DNA of 32,855 bases, from contig JAHEBN010000026.1 of NCBI GenBank assembly GCA_024645245.1, positions 1 to 32,855 of the forward strand, given 5' to 3'. The notes beneath the pieces are model-generated. The model had not been told where the DNA came from and did not search any database. It was given only the letters and a program-made list of their open reading frames with translations. The DNA is from Jiulongibacter sp. GTDB taxonomy: Bacteria; Bacteroidota; Bacteroidia; Cytophagales; Spirosomataceae. Each line of letters starts with the position of its first letter. The first letter of the stretch is position 1. Position numbers and translations under genes: made by a program. Below are positions 15,958 to 23,054 of this stretch, piece by piece.

Positions 15958-17415
15958 TTATCGATTTAAGTATTTTTGAGTGAAACCTACCCAATCCGCT
16001 TCTCTTTTCGGTACTTTAACGTCTGGAGTGATACCCTTATTATCTATCGGATTATCCGGAAGTCTGGAACTTTTGGCAATGCCAAATGCCAGACGCCATC
16101 CGAAATGTGGTAAACCCCAATCACGTACTTCAATATAATCTGCCAAACCTTTTGTTTTTTGACCGATTACTATTGTTTTAGAGCTTTGTTTAGCTTCTAG
16201 AACTACGCTTTCTGCTGTACTTGCCGTGTATTCATTTACTAAAATAGCAACTTTTTTCGGATTTTGCATGTCAGAAATATATTGGAATACTTTATCGGGC
16301 CCTTGAATATCTGATCCAATATTGTTTTTCATTTCTGAAATTACCTTTGTAAGTTTAGGTTCCAATAATCTCCTGTATTTTGGGAATTCTCTTACCGATT
16401 CTAATTCATGATTAAGTAAGACAACATTCTCTTCAGTTGACCTGAAAATTCCACCTTTGCGAACAATCGGTTGTTTATCAGAGATGTATGGATAAAGAGG
16501 AGCAAGAGCATTTTCATCACCACCCGGATTATTTCTTAAATCGATTATCAGGTTTTCAGAAGAAACCAACAGATTGCGATTTTTTGAAACCATTTCCTGA
16601 ACCACATCAGCGGCATCCAATTGAGTAAATGGGGGCAGAGTCATTAAAACAGTATTATTACTGATCTTTTCAACGCGATATTTTGGGATTCTTGAAATCA
16701 GGTCTTCGTTTGTGACCTTTTCCATATTTTGTGGATAGACCTTTTGAAATTTATATACCTGATCTATCACCAAAAAATCTTTTACTTGTCGGGAAAATGT
16801 TTCAAGTTTTGTAAAATCGGCATACAAATAGTCGGTATCAAATTTTCCAGGTGAGGTTTCTTTAAGTTCAAATTTTTCTCTGCCCAGTTTCCAGAGCTCA
16901 TCTTTGCCTTCCAATAAATAGGCGGTAAATTTCTTTTTCCTTTTATTTGTTTTTACGATACCCACTTTATAGGCTCCATCTTCACTTACCCATACCCCTT
17001 CAATGTCGTTTTTAAAAGGATTGGAATCCAAAGATTTCTTAAATGCCTGCTCTCCTGACCATTTCTCAACGGCTACCTTATTGGCTCTTTTCACCAAGTC
17101 TGCTTTCGGCTCTGGCTTTACATATGGGTTTTCAATATTAATAAACAGATGGCCATCTTCGAAAAAGCTTAGCCACTTGTTCATCAAGAAATAACACTGA
17201 TCAGCCTCCGTAATTTCTGCGGCCGCTGTTCTCGTACTGGCTGTTAATTCGTCAAATTTGACCTGATTTTTAGGAGTGATCTTATCACTCCAACCGGCAT
17301 AATTTCTTTCAATTTTTCGGTAGGATTCTTCAAAATTTCTTAAGCAAGGGCTTATTTGTTGAGCCTGTGACATTAAGCTTTGAAGTAGAAGTACAAGAAT
17401 AATTTGATTTCTCAT
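15958..17415 (-). CDS. S41 (tail-specific-protease-like) peptidase
   Basis: A 485-residue secreted serine protease. A signal peptide (1-19, ending SQAQQ) precedes a helical N-terminal domain and a lipocalin-like insert (about 135-215). The S41 core lies at about 250-480. LIIDLRNNPGGDENALAPL is the typical strand and oxyanion region. VNEYTASTAES carries the nucleophile (Ser399), and VIGQKTKGLADY carries the Lys region expected in the Ser-Lys dyad. No PDZ domain is evident between them, unlike Prc/CtpA, so substrate selection must differ. It is first in a two-gene unit with the TonB-C/TPR protein. Substrates are unknown. Confidence 0.85.
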   Translation of the reverse strand: MRNQIILVLLLQSLMSQAQQISPCLRNFEESYRKIERNYAGWSDKITPKNQVKFDELTASTRTAAAEITEADQCYFLMNKWLSFFEDGHLFINIENPYVKPEPKADLVKRANKVAVEKWSGEQAFKKSLDSNPFKNDIEGVWVSEDGAYKVGIVKTNKRKKKFTAYLLEGKDELWKLGREKFELKETSPGKFDTDYLYADFTKLETFSRQVKDFLVIDQVYKFQKVYPQNMEKVTNEDLISRIPKYRVEKISNNTVLMTLPPFTQLDAADVVQEMVSKNRNLLVSSENLIIDLRNNPGGDENALAPLYPYISDKQPIVRKGGIFRSTEENVVLLNHELESVREFPKYRRLLEPKLTKVISEMKNNIGSDIQGPDKVFQYISDMQNPKKVAILVNEYTASTAESVVLEAKQSSKTIVIGQKTKGLADYIEVRDWGLPHFGWRLAFGIAKSSRLPDNPIDNKGITPDVKVPKREADWVGFTQKYLNR

Positions 17416-17521
17416 TAGTTACACGTTTAAGTTCTTTGTCTAATGATAATCTAATATCGTGCCAAAAATTATTGAACGGTAACGAATGGGTTTAGCTCTA
17501 ATAATAAATTATGTCAAAAAA

Positions 17522-18721
17522 TCATTCTCCCGGCAATTCCAGGTACTGAATGGGAGAAATGGCATTACCTGCAATGCCTTTAATACTGCCGTACATATCG
17601 ATTGTATTACCTATGACTTTTTCAATTTGCACCTCTCGTTCTTTCCATATACGTTGCATGGCTCTTTTTTCTTTGTCCAGCTCTTCTTTCAAGCTTGTAA
17701 AACCTTCCACAATGGCTTCAATTTGCTGGCGAAACTGATTACTGGTAAGAAAACTATATAAAAGACTCATTTTATCTGTACGATTTTCTTGTACAGATCT
17801 TACCTGACGTGTTTTGATTAAAATTTCACGTAATACATATACGAGGCTTTTCATTTCGTGAAAACCGCAAATCCATACTCCATCTTTTTCTCCAAACCGT
17901 TCCATATCTTTGGGCATTGTTTGTGTTACCAAAACAGCAATTTCTGCACCAACCTGGCGTTGATCATCTTTTAATTTTTCTATCCAATCGCCGCCAAAAT
18001 TCTGTGTTCTTTTACTTTCAAAAATTATTTTCCCACACTCCTGACCGTATTCATTAATGACAGTTTGAATGGCATCGGCCCCTCTTATTCCTTTTTTTAT
18101 TTCCTCTATTTTATCGTAAATAAAGGTTTGCCCTAAAATAGATTCGATCTCCAGCTCTTGTATTTCACCCTGTAGTTGCATAGATCCCTGCTCAGCTTTA
18201 CGCTTCATTTCATTGATCATATTCACCTGGTTTTCGAGTTTTTTCTCGTATTCTTTCTTTACGAGTTCAAATTCCTGATCCTTTCTTTTCGCGGCAGCCT
18301 CTTCTATAGCTTGGGCTTTTTCCAAAAGCTCCTTTTCTAGTTTTATTTTTAATTGTTCCTGATTAAATTTTAACTCATTTTCTCTTTTCAAAAGCTCTAA
18401 TTCCTTTTTTTGGGCTTCCAAAATCATTTGTTGTTTGAGCTTATTATCTTCTTCTAAAGCTTTTAGCACAACCGCATTTTTTTCATCCGACCTTTTTTGA
18501 GCCTCGGTTTGTGCTATGGCCCACATTTTCTTTTTTTCTTCCTGTTCAAATTTTAGTTTTTCTTCCTGAAGCTGTTTTTTGTATGCCTCCATTTGTTCGG
18601 CAACCCGCTTTTCCTGATCGGCCATGCTTTTCTTGAGCTCAATTTCCATGTGTTTTTGAAGAGCTTCGCCGGCATCGAATTGAAAACCGCAATTGGGACA
18701 AGTTGTGAGGTTATTTTTCAC
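17522..18721 (-). CDS. DUF2130 coiled-coil protein with a putative PD-(D/E)xK core
   Basis: A 399-residue protein. It begins with a Cys pair CPNCG (Cys8, Cys11) like half of a zinc knuckle, followed by a long charged coiled coil (about 22-185) and then the DUF2130 domain (about 185-370). Within that domain I see the order expected of a restriction-like nuclease: acidic helix residues (EIQELEIES, near 190-193), Asp216 in GADAIQT, a strand KIIFESKRT giving Glu235-x-Lys237, then DDQRQVGAEIAVLVT. The start is GTG, overlapping the stop of the upstream gene by 11 bases, so the two are translationally coupled. The layout of coiled coil plus nuclease core resembles RmuC. The nuclease assignment is inference; the DUF2130 call is firmer. 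Confidence 0.82.
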   Translation of the reverse strand: MKNNLTTCPNCGFQFDAGEALQKHMEIELKKSMADQEKRVAEQMEAYKKQLQEEKLKFEQEEKKKMWAIAQTEAQKRSDEKNAVVLKALEEDNKLKQQMILEAQKKELELLKRENELKFNQEQLKIKLEKELLEKAQAIEEAAAKRKDQEFELVKKEYEKKLENQVNMINEMKRKAEQGSMQLQGEIQELEIESILGQTFIYDKIEEIKKGIRGADAIQTVINEYGQECGKIIFESKRTQNFGGDWIEKLKDDQRQVGAEIAVLVTQTMPKDMERFGEKDGVWICGFHEMKSLVYVLREILIKTRQVRSVQENRTDKMSLLYSFLTSNQFRQQIEAIVEGFTSLKEELDKEKRAMQRIWKEREVQIEKVIGNTIDMYGSIKGIAGNAISPIQYLELPGE

Positions 18722-19280
18722 GTATTAAAATTTTTCTTAGATGAAATAAAAGTGCCAAAGCTATTAAGGTAAATGCAAAATAATGCAATTTTGAAGGTTC
18801 TGAACCTGGAAATGAGCCTGAAATACGCGACAGTAGTGTTACAATAAAAATCAGGCTCAGGTAAAAGAAATAAATTGAATCCATCCACTTAGGCGGTTTA
18901 CCACTTTTCAACCAATAAGGATAAACTAAGATCAATAAATAGCCAAGAAATCCACCTGCAAGCTTAAATGGAATAAGGTCTACCTGATTTATGTATACAT
19001 TGGCTGCCAGAAATCCAAAATGGATAAAATGAAGAATGGCAAAAATGCCGGTTAATCCAACAAAAATTTCTTTAAATTCAGTACGTCGGATATTCCAATT
19101 TATGGTACTTAAAATGAATAAACCGGTAAAAAAGAAAAGAGATAGTCTCCCGCTGTATCGGGCACTTAAGCGAAAAGTTTCCTTAATTTCTCCGGTAATA
19201 ATCCAAGAGAAAAGTAAAATAAGTACTTCGGCCAAAATACCAAACAGCAAGAGTCTGTTCAATTCTTTTTTTTTATTCAT
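18711..19280 (-). CDS. Multi-pass membrane protein, possibly ferric-reductase-like
   Basis: A 189-residue protein with about six membrane helices. I chose ATG 19280 over an in-frame ATG at 19316, which would add 12 residues and overlap the FAH gene by 44 bases instead of 8. Histidines sit inside predicted helices (ILHFIHFGFLA near the middle, KLHYFAF and LFHLRK near the end). RLSARYSGRLSLFFFTGLF resembles the second helix of ferric-reductase/MsrQ-like haem b proteins. This is a weak resemblance and no family can be assigned with confidence. It overlaps the FAH gene upstream and the DUF2130 gene downstream, so it is co-expressed with both. Confidence 0.6.
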   Translation of the reverse strand: MNKKKELNRLLLFGILAEVLILLFSWIITGEIKETFRLSARYSGRLSLFFFTGLFILSTINWNIRRTEFKEIFVGLTGIFAILHFIHFGFLAANVYINQVDLIPFKLAGGFLGYLLILVYPYWLKSGKPPKWMDSIYFFYLSLIFIVTLLSRISGSFPGSEPSKLHYFAFTLIALALLFHLRKILIREK

Positions 19281-20127
19281 AGCACAAGGCAGTTTGCTTT
19301 TGTGCTCCCAATCCATCTATTCCCAATTCCACCACATCACCCGCTTTTAAAAACAGGGGTGGTTTCATTCCCAAACCCACGCCGGCAGGTGTACCGGTAG
19401 AAATCACATCACCGGGAAGCAAAGTCATAAATTGACTCAAATAAGATATAACTTCATCGATGTAGAAAATCATATCATCCGTGTTGGAATCCTGAATTAC
19501 TTTTCCATTCAGACTAAGCCAAAGCCTTAAGCCATGCGGATTTGGGATTTCATCTTTTGTGGCCATATACGGTCCAAGAGGAGCAAAAGTATCGTTTGAT
19601 TTTCCTTTCACCCATTGCCCGCCACGCTCCAGTTGGAATTCACGCTCGCTATAGTCATTGTGCAGGCAATAGCCTGCCACGTAATCGTATGCCTCTTCTT
19701 TGGTTACATAAGAAGCCTTTTTGCCAATTACTACTGCCAATTCCACTTCCCAATCCGTTTTTTTCGAATTTCTAGGAATTATTACGTTATCATTAGGGCC
19801 ACAGATAGCGGACGTGGCTTTAAAGAAAACCACAGGTTCTATCGGAGCTGCCATGCCCGACTCTTCTGCATGTTTGGCATAATTGAGGCCTATACAAATA
19901 ATTTTAGATGGCCGTGCCACACAGGAAGCCAATCTTTCATCATCTGATACTTCCGGGCAGGCATTTTGATTGTTTCCGAGCCAATTTGTTAAATCAGCTA
20001 TGCCGTTATTTGCGAAAAACTGCTCATTAAAGTCCTGACCAAATGCCGAAACGTCTATTTTTTTCCCTTCTGTCGTGATTACGCCTGGTTTTTCACTGCC
20101 CTCGTTTCCAAATCTGAATAATTTCAT
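19273..20127 (-). CDS. FAH-family hydrolase, probable 2,4-diketo-3-deoxy-L-fuconate hydrolase
   Basis: A 284-residue protein of the fumarylacetoacetate hydrolase superfamily. The N-terminal region (KLFRFGNEGSEKPGVITTEG) matches the sugar-acid branch of the family. The catalytic domain shows CIGLNYAKHAEESG, the metal-binding WEVELAVVIGK, a Lys-rich loop QWVKGKSNDTFAPLGPY and the TGTPAGVG closing motif. Metal ligands are expected to be the Glu of the HAEE and WEVE stretches and an Asp further on. With the SDR gene 30 bases upstream, the pair fits the last two reactions of non-phosphorylative L-fucose or L-rhamnose breakdown, giving pyruvate and L-lactate. The exact substrate is inferred from context; acylpyruvate hydrolysis is the alternative. 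Confidence 0.82.
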   Translation of the reverse strand: MKLFRFGNEGSEKPGVITTEGKKIDVSAFGQDFNEQFFANNGIADLTNWLGNNQNACPEVSDDERLASCVARPSKIICIGLNYAKHAEESGMAAPIEPVVFFKATSAICGPNDNVIIPRNSKKTDWEVELAVVIGKKASYVTKEEAYDYVAGYCLHNDYSEREFQLERGGQWVKGKSNDTFAPLGPYMATKDEIPNPHGLRLWLSLNGKVIQDSNTDDMIFYIDEVISYLSQFMTLLPGDVISTGTPAGVGLGMKPPLFLKAGDVVELGIDGLGAQKQTALCYE

Positions 20128-20157
20128 TTCTTATATTAATTATGAATGGTTGAATAT

Positions 20158-20934
20158 TTATGGTGTATTAAGTTTTACAAACCCGCCGTCTATCGCGTAG
20201 TCGGAGCCGGTAATGAATGCTGCCTCTTCCGAAGCCAGAAAAACAGCTAATGCGGCAACTTCGGATGATTTTGCCATTCTACCAATCGGCTGACTTTTAG
20301 AAAGGGCTTCAAACATTTCTTCCTGATTGTCCGGATACTTGGTTTTAAGGTAGCCGTCAACAAACGGGGTATGTACCCGAGCAGGCGAGATGCTATTGCA
20401 GCGAATATTATCCTTAATAAAATCCTTGGCTACCTGCATGGTCATGGTTAAAATGGCACCTTTAGAGGTAGAATAAGCAAATCTTTCCGGTATACCCACG
20501 GAAGCAGCAACGGAAGCCATGTTAATTATAATTCCACCTCCATTTGCTTTGAAATGCGGAATAATGCAATGTATGCAGTTATAAACTCCTTTAATGTTTA
20601 CATTATAAATTCGATCAAAATCTTCTTCCGTGGTGGTTTCGGCTGTACCAATATGTGCTACGCCGGCATTATTTACCAAAATATTTATGGGCTTAACCGC
20701 ATTTATTTTATCCAGGTGTTTTTTTACATCCGCTTGTTTTGCCACATCCACTCTATGAATGTATGCCTGTCCACCAGCAGCAATAATCAGATCGGCCTCT
20801 CGTTCTGCCTGATCCATATTTAACTCGAAAATATGAACAATGGCTCCTTGTTTAGCAAAAGATCGTGAAATCTCGAGTCCGATACCGCTTGCACCACCCG
20901 TAACAACGGCAACTTTTTTGTCTAATCTGAACAT
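20158..20934 (-). CDS. SDR-family oxidoreductase, probable 2-keto-3-deoxy-L-fuconate dehydrogenase
   Basis: A 258-residue classical short-chain dehydrogenase. It has the cofactor motif TGGASGIG (near 13-20), an acidic residue after the second strand (FELN) favouring NAD over NADP, NNAG near 88-91, the catalytic Ser in NMASVAAS, and YSTSK as the Tyr/Lys pair. The segment SPARVHTPFVDGYL follows, and the C-terminus ends FITGSDYAIDGGF. It is the first gene of a four-gene minus-strand operon and is followed after 30 bases by the FAH hydrolase. Together they suggest oxidation of a 3-deoxy-2-keto sugar acid before hydrolytic cleavage. The upstream dehydratase and aldose dehydrogenase are not in the window, so the pathway call is inference. 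Confidence 0.85.
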   Translation of the reverse strand: MFRLDKKVAVVTGGASGIGLEISRSFAKQGAIVHIFELNMDQAEREADLIIAAGGQAYIHRVDVAKQADVKKHLDKINAVKPINILVNNAGVAHIGTAETTTEEDFDRIYNVNIKGVYNCIHCIIPHFKANGGGIIINMASVAASVGIPERFAYSTSKGAILTMTMQVAKDFIKDNIRCNSISPARVHTPFVDGYLKTKYPDNQEEMFEALSKSQPIGRMAKSSEVAALAVFLASEEAAFITGSDYAIDGGFVKLNTP

Positions 20935-21055
20935 GAATAGTAGGGTAAATTGTAAGACTCAAATTTAAGTGTGATCATTGGCTAAAAAAAATTTAATGCT
21001 ACTCAATTGTAGGTGAACAACTTGATAAACTGACTTATTTAATTTTCGAATAAAG

Positions 21056-21087
21056 TTTGATCAATTGGTATCATCTAACTAAATTTG
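21056..21087 (+). promoter_or_regulatory. Promoter of tRNA-His
   Basis: TTTG (21056-21059), 20 bases, then TAAATTTG (21080-21087), exact matches to both boxes. It lies 15 bases before the tRNA 5' end. Confidence 0.75.
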
Positions 21088-21103
21088 CACTCCCAAATAA
21101 ATG

Positions 21104-21177
21104 GAGGTTGTAGCTCAGTTGGTTAGAGCACTGGTTTGTGGTGCCGGGGGTCGTGGGTTCGAGCCCCATCAGCCTCC
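21104..21177 (+). tRNA. tRNA-His (anticodon GTG)
   Basis: A 74-base cloverleaf. The acceptor GAGGTTG pairs with CAGCCTC (one T-G pair), the anticodon loop is TTGTGGT giving GTG, and the T arm is GTGGGTTCGAGCCCCAT. A G precedes position 1 at 21103 and the discriminator is C, together giving the G(-1):C73 pair that marks tRNA-His. The CCA end is not encoded. Its 3' half and terminator are repeated downstream in decayed form. Confidence 0.96.
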
Positions 21178-21186
21178 CCCATTTTT

Positions 21187-21217
21187 AAAGACGATTCGAG
21201 AGAGTCGTCTTTTTTTT
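21187..21217 (+). terminator. tRNA-His terminator with GAGA tetraloop (copy T1)
   Basis: The stem spans 21190-21209 (8 bp, closing C-G) with a GAGA loop. It is extended by AAA/TTT pairing to 11 bp and followed by a T run to 21217. It lies 9 bases after the tRNA. Confidence 0.88.
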
Positions 21218-21221
21218 GTAC

Positions 21222-21251
21222 CCCTCCCCAACCCCCCTCCATTGGGGAGGG
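21222..21251. repeat. REP-like GC-rich palindrome
   Basis: CCCTCCCCAA (21222-21231) and TTGGGGAGGG (21242-21251) are perfect 10-bp arms around ten bases. A diverged copy lies at 21447-21480 (CCCTCC ... GGAGGG). The GC-rich arms stand out from the surrounding DNA. Confidence 0.7.
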
Positions 21252-21346
21252 ACTTATAATTTAGTTGAAATATATAATTTTAGTTGCAGGGGTCGTGGTT
21301 TTGAGTCGGATCGCCGCATCGCAAATCAGCCTCTCCCATTTTTAAA

Positions 21347-21374
21347 GTCGATTCGCGAGAGTCGTCTTTTTTTT
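21347..21374 (+). terminator. Terminator copy T2 with GCGA tetraloop
   Basis: Same 20-base frame as T1, with one T-T mismatch in the second pair of the stem and a GCGA loop, followed by eight T. It would still be able to act as a backup terminator. Confidence 0.65.
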
Positions 21375-21607
21375 AACCTTTTCTATCAAAGAAGTATTAA
21401 AACTTAAACTATCCATCTAAATCGATCCTGATTCGAGAGAGAGTCATCCCTCCACATCCCTACTCCCGTTGAAGGAGGGACTAATTATGTCGAAGAATTA
21501 TTTATTTTTTGTAGTGCAATGGGTTGTGGGTTTGTGTCGGATTGCGAATCGTCCATCAGCCGCCTCATTTATAGAGTCGATACGCAATAGTCATCTTTTT
21601 TTAGCTC

Positions 21608-21873
21608 TTTTTTATCAAATAATTAATTTTAGTTTGCGGCAACATTTATCGTATTATTATGGCGTCCGGATTGTTTTTAGAAACAATGGGGCTCGAATAT
21701 ACTTGTAACCAAATCCTTAAGGAGTCTAGTCCATTTTAATTTATTCCCATTTAAAGCTTTCAATCGAAATAAAATTGGCTCAAACCAATAATCCCCGTTA
21801 AAATCCATTTATCAAATTGAAAATCAGATATTCAAACACTCTGCCTAGCTTTTGTCTCTGATTAATACATATT
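21608..21873. other. Intergenic DNA with no recognised feature
   Basis: 266 AT-rich bases between the tRNA-derived repeats and the next gene. Short open frames here and across the repeats follow no family and are not called. TAGCTTTTG at 21846-21854 is a near match (one base too long) to a -7 box for the oxidoreductase gene. Confidence 0.5.
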
Positions 21874-22974
21874 ATGCCAGATAGAAGAAATTTTATAAAA
21901 AATGTAGGCTTGGGAATTGGTGCTTTGGGTTTGAGTAATGTTTTTGCAAATAGTCCAGAATTAGATATTCCAAAAGATAAAAAATTAAAAGTAGCACTTG
22001 TGGGACTGGGTAGATATGCCTCTTACCTGGCAGAAGGAATTGCTGTTTCGAAATATTGCGAGGTAACCGCAATCGTAACCGGTACGCCTGCCAAAGAAGA
22101 TATTTGGAGAAAGGAATATGCAATTCCGGCAGGCAATATCTATAATTATCAGAACTTCGATGAGATTGCAAAAAATATAGAGGTAGACGTAATCTATATT
22201 GTTCTTCCAAATGCCATGCACAAAGAATACGCCATAAGAGCAGCACGGGCAGGAAAACACGTTATAGTAGAAAAACCCATGGCCACCACAGCCGCTGATG
22301 CTATGGAAATAATTGATGCTTGTAAGAAAGCGAATGTTCAGTTGGCTGTGGGCTATCGTTTGCATTTCGAGCCCTACAATATGGAGATGAAAAGATTGGG
22401 ACAGGAAAAAATTCTTGGCCAGGTACGGCATGTTCAGGCTTCTTTGGGCTATAGAACAATTCCAGACCTTAACGATTGGCATCTTAAAAAGTCACTCTCG
22501 GGTGGCGGGGCTTTACAGAATTTAGGAGTTTATTGCATTCAGGCAGCCAGATATATCACAGGGGAAGAACCAGTTTCTGTCACGGCACAATTTGGCCCCA
22601 ACGAGCATTTAGCAGAATATAAAGAAGTGGAAGAATCTATTCACTGGCAAATGGAATTTCCATCAGGAGCGGTAGCAACCTGCAGCAGTAGTTATAATTA
22701 TGGAATTGACCGACTTTATGCAGCGGCCGATGATGGTTTCTTTGAATTGTCACCTGCCATAAGTTACGGACCATTTCGTGGAAGAAGCAGCAATGGCGAA
22801 ATGGATTTTCCCCAAATCAATCAGCAACAAACACAAATGGATGAATTAGCCAAATTCCTATTAAATAATAAGCCATATCCGGAGCATATCAGCGGTATAG
22901 AGGGGTACAAGGATATGAAGGTTATAGATGCTGTTTACAAAGCAGCTGAAAGTGGAAAACGGGAAAGTGTTTAA
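21874..22974 (+). CDS. Gfo/Idh/MocA-family oxidoreductase with Tat-like signal
   Basis: A 366-residue NAD(P)-dependent sugar oxidoreductase. The N-terminus carries a twin-arginine-like signal (DRRNFIKNVGLGIGALGLSN), suggesting folded export to the periplasm with its cofactor, as in glucose-fructose oxidoreductase. The Rossmann domain begins KVALVGLGRYAS, with the conserved VIVEKPMATT (catalytic-site Lys) and VGYRLHFEPY. The C-terminal alpha/beta domain has GGGALQNLGVYCIQAARYITGEEP, which contains the usual Gly-rich turn and the Tyr position. The ending near YPEHISGIEGYKDMKVIDAVYKAAESG is typical of the GFOR-like branch. The substrate is unknown. It stands alone after the tRNA-His repeats and converges with the TPR gene. 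Confidence 0.88.
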   Translation: MPDRRNFIKNVGLGIGALGLSNVFANSPELDIPKDKKLKVALVGLGRYASYLAEGIAVSKYCEVTAIVTGTPAKEDIWRKEYAIPAGNIYNYQNFDEIAKNIEVDVIYIVLPNAMHKEYAIRAARAGKHVIVEKPMATTAADAMEIIDACKKANVQLAVGYRLHFEPYNMEMKRLGQEKILGQVRHVQASLGYRTIPDLNDWHLKKSLSGGGALQNLGVYCIQAARYITGEEPVSVTAQFGPNEHLAEYKEVEESIHWQMEFPSGAVATCSSSYNYGIDRLYAAADDGFFELSPAISYGPFRGRSSNGEMDFPQINQQQTQMDELAKFLLNNKPYPEHISGIEGYKDMKVIDAVYKAAESGKRESV

Positions 22975-23054
22975 TTGATTACCGCGTTAAAAATTTGCAT
23001 TCTGAGAAGTCAGCAAAAAACGCAGAAATAAAGTTAAGGGTTCAAATCATTATA

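Larger units (their letters stand above)
21218..21607 (+). repeat. Decayed tandem copies of tRNA-His 3' end plus terminator
   Basis: Two further tRNA-like stretches follow the functional tRNA. One at 21284-21346 retains GGGGTCGTGG and ATCAGCCTCTCCCATTTTTAAAG. A more decayed one at 21512-21575 retains GGGTTGTGGGTTTGTGTCGGAT and CATCAGCCGCCTCATTT. Each runs into a copy of the tRNA terminator: T2 at 21347-21374 and T4 at 21576-21602. A partial copy, T3, lies at 21429-21446. Each tRNA-like stretch is preceded by a CCCTCC/GGAGGG palindrome and about 40 AT-rich bases. Copies two and three share a TCGGAT-containing insertion absent from the real tRNA, so one was made from the other. None can fold as a tRNA. 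Confidence 0.8.

Noticed and set aside
21104-21607. Attachment site of an integrative element
   Set aside because: No integrase or mobile cargo lies between the tRNA-like copies, only about 100-200 bases; kept only as an alternative origin of the repeats.
21216-21708. Short open frames in the tRNA-His repeat region (21216-21407 and 21469-21708)
   Set aside because: They cross palindromes and terminator copies, resemble no protein family, and are explained by the repeats.
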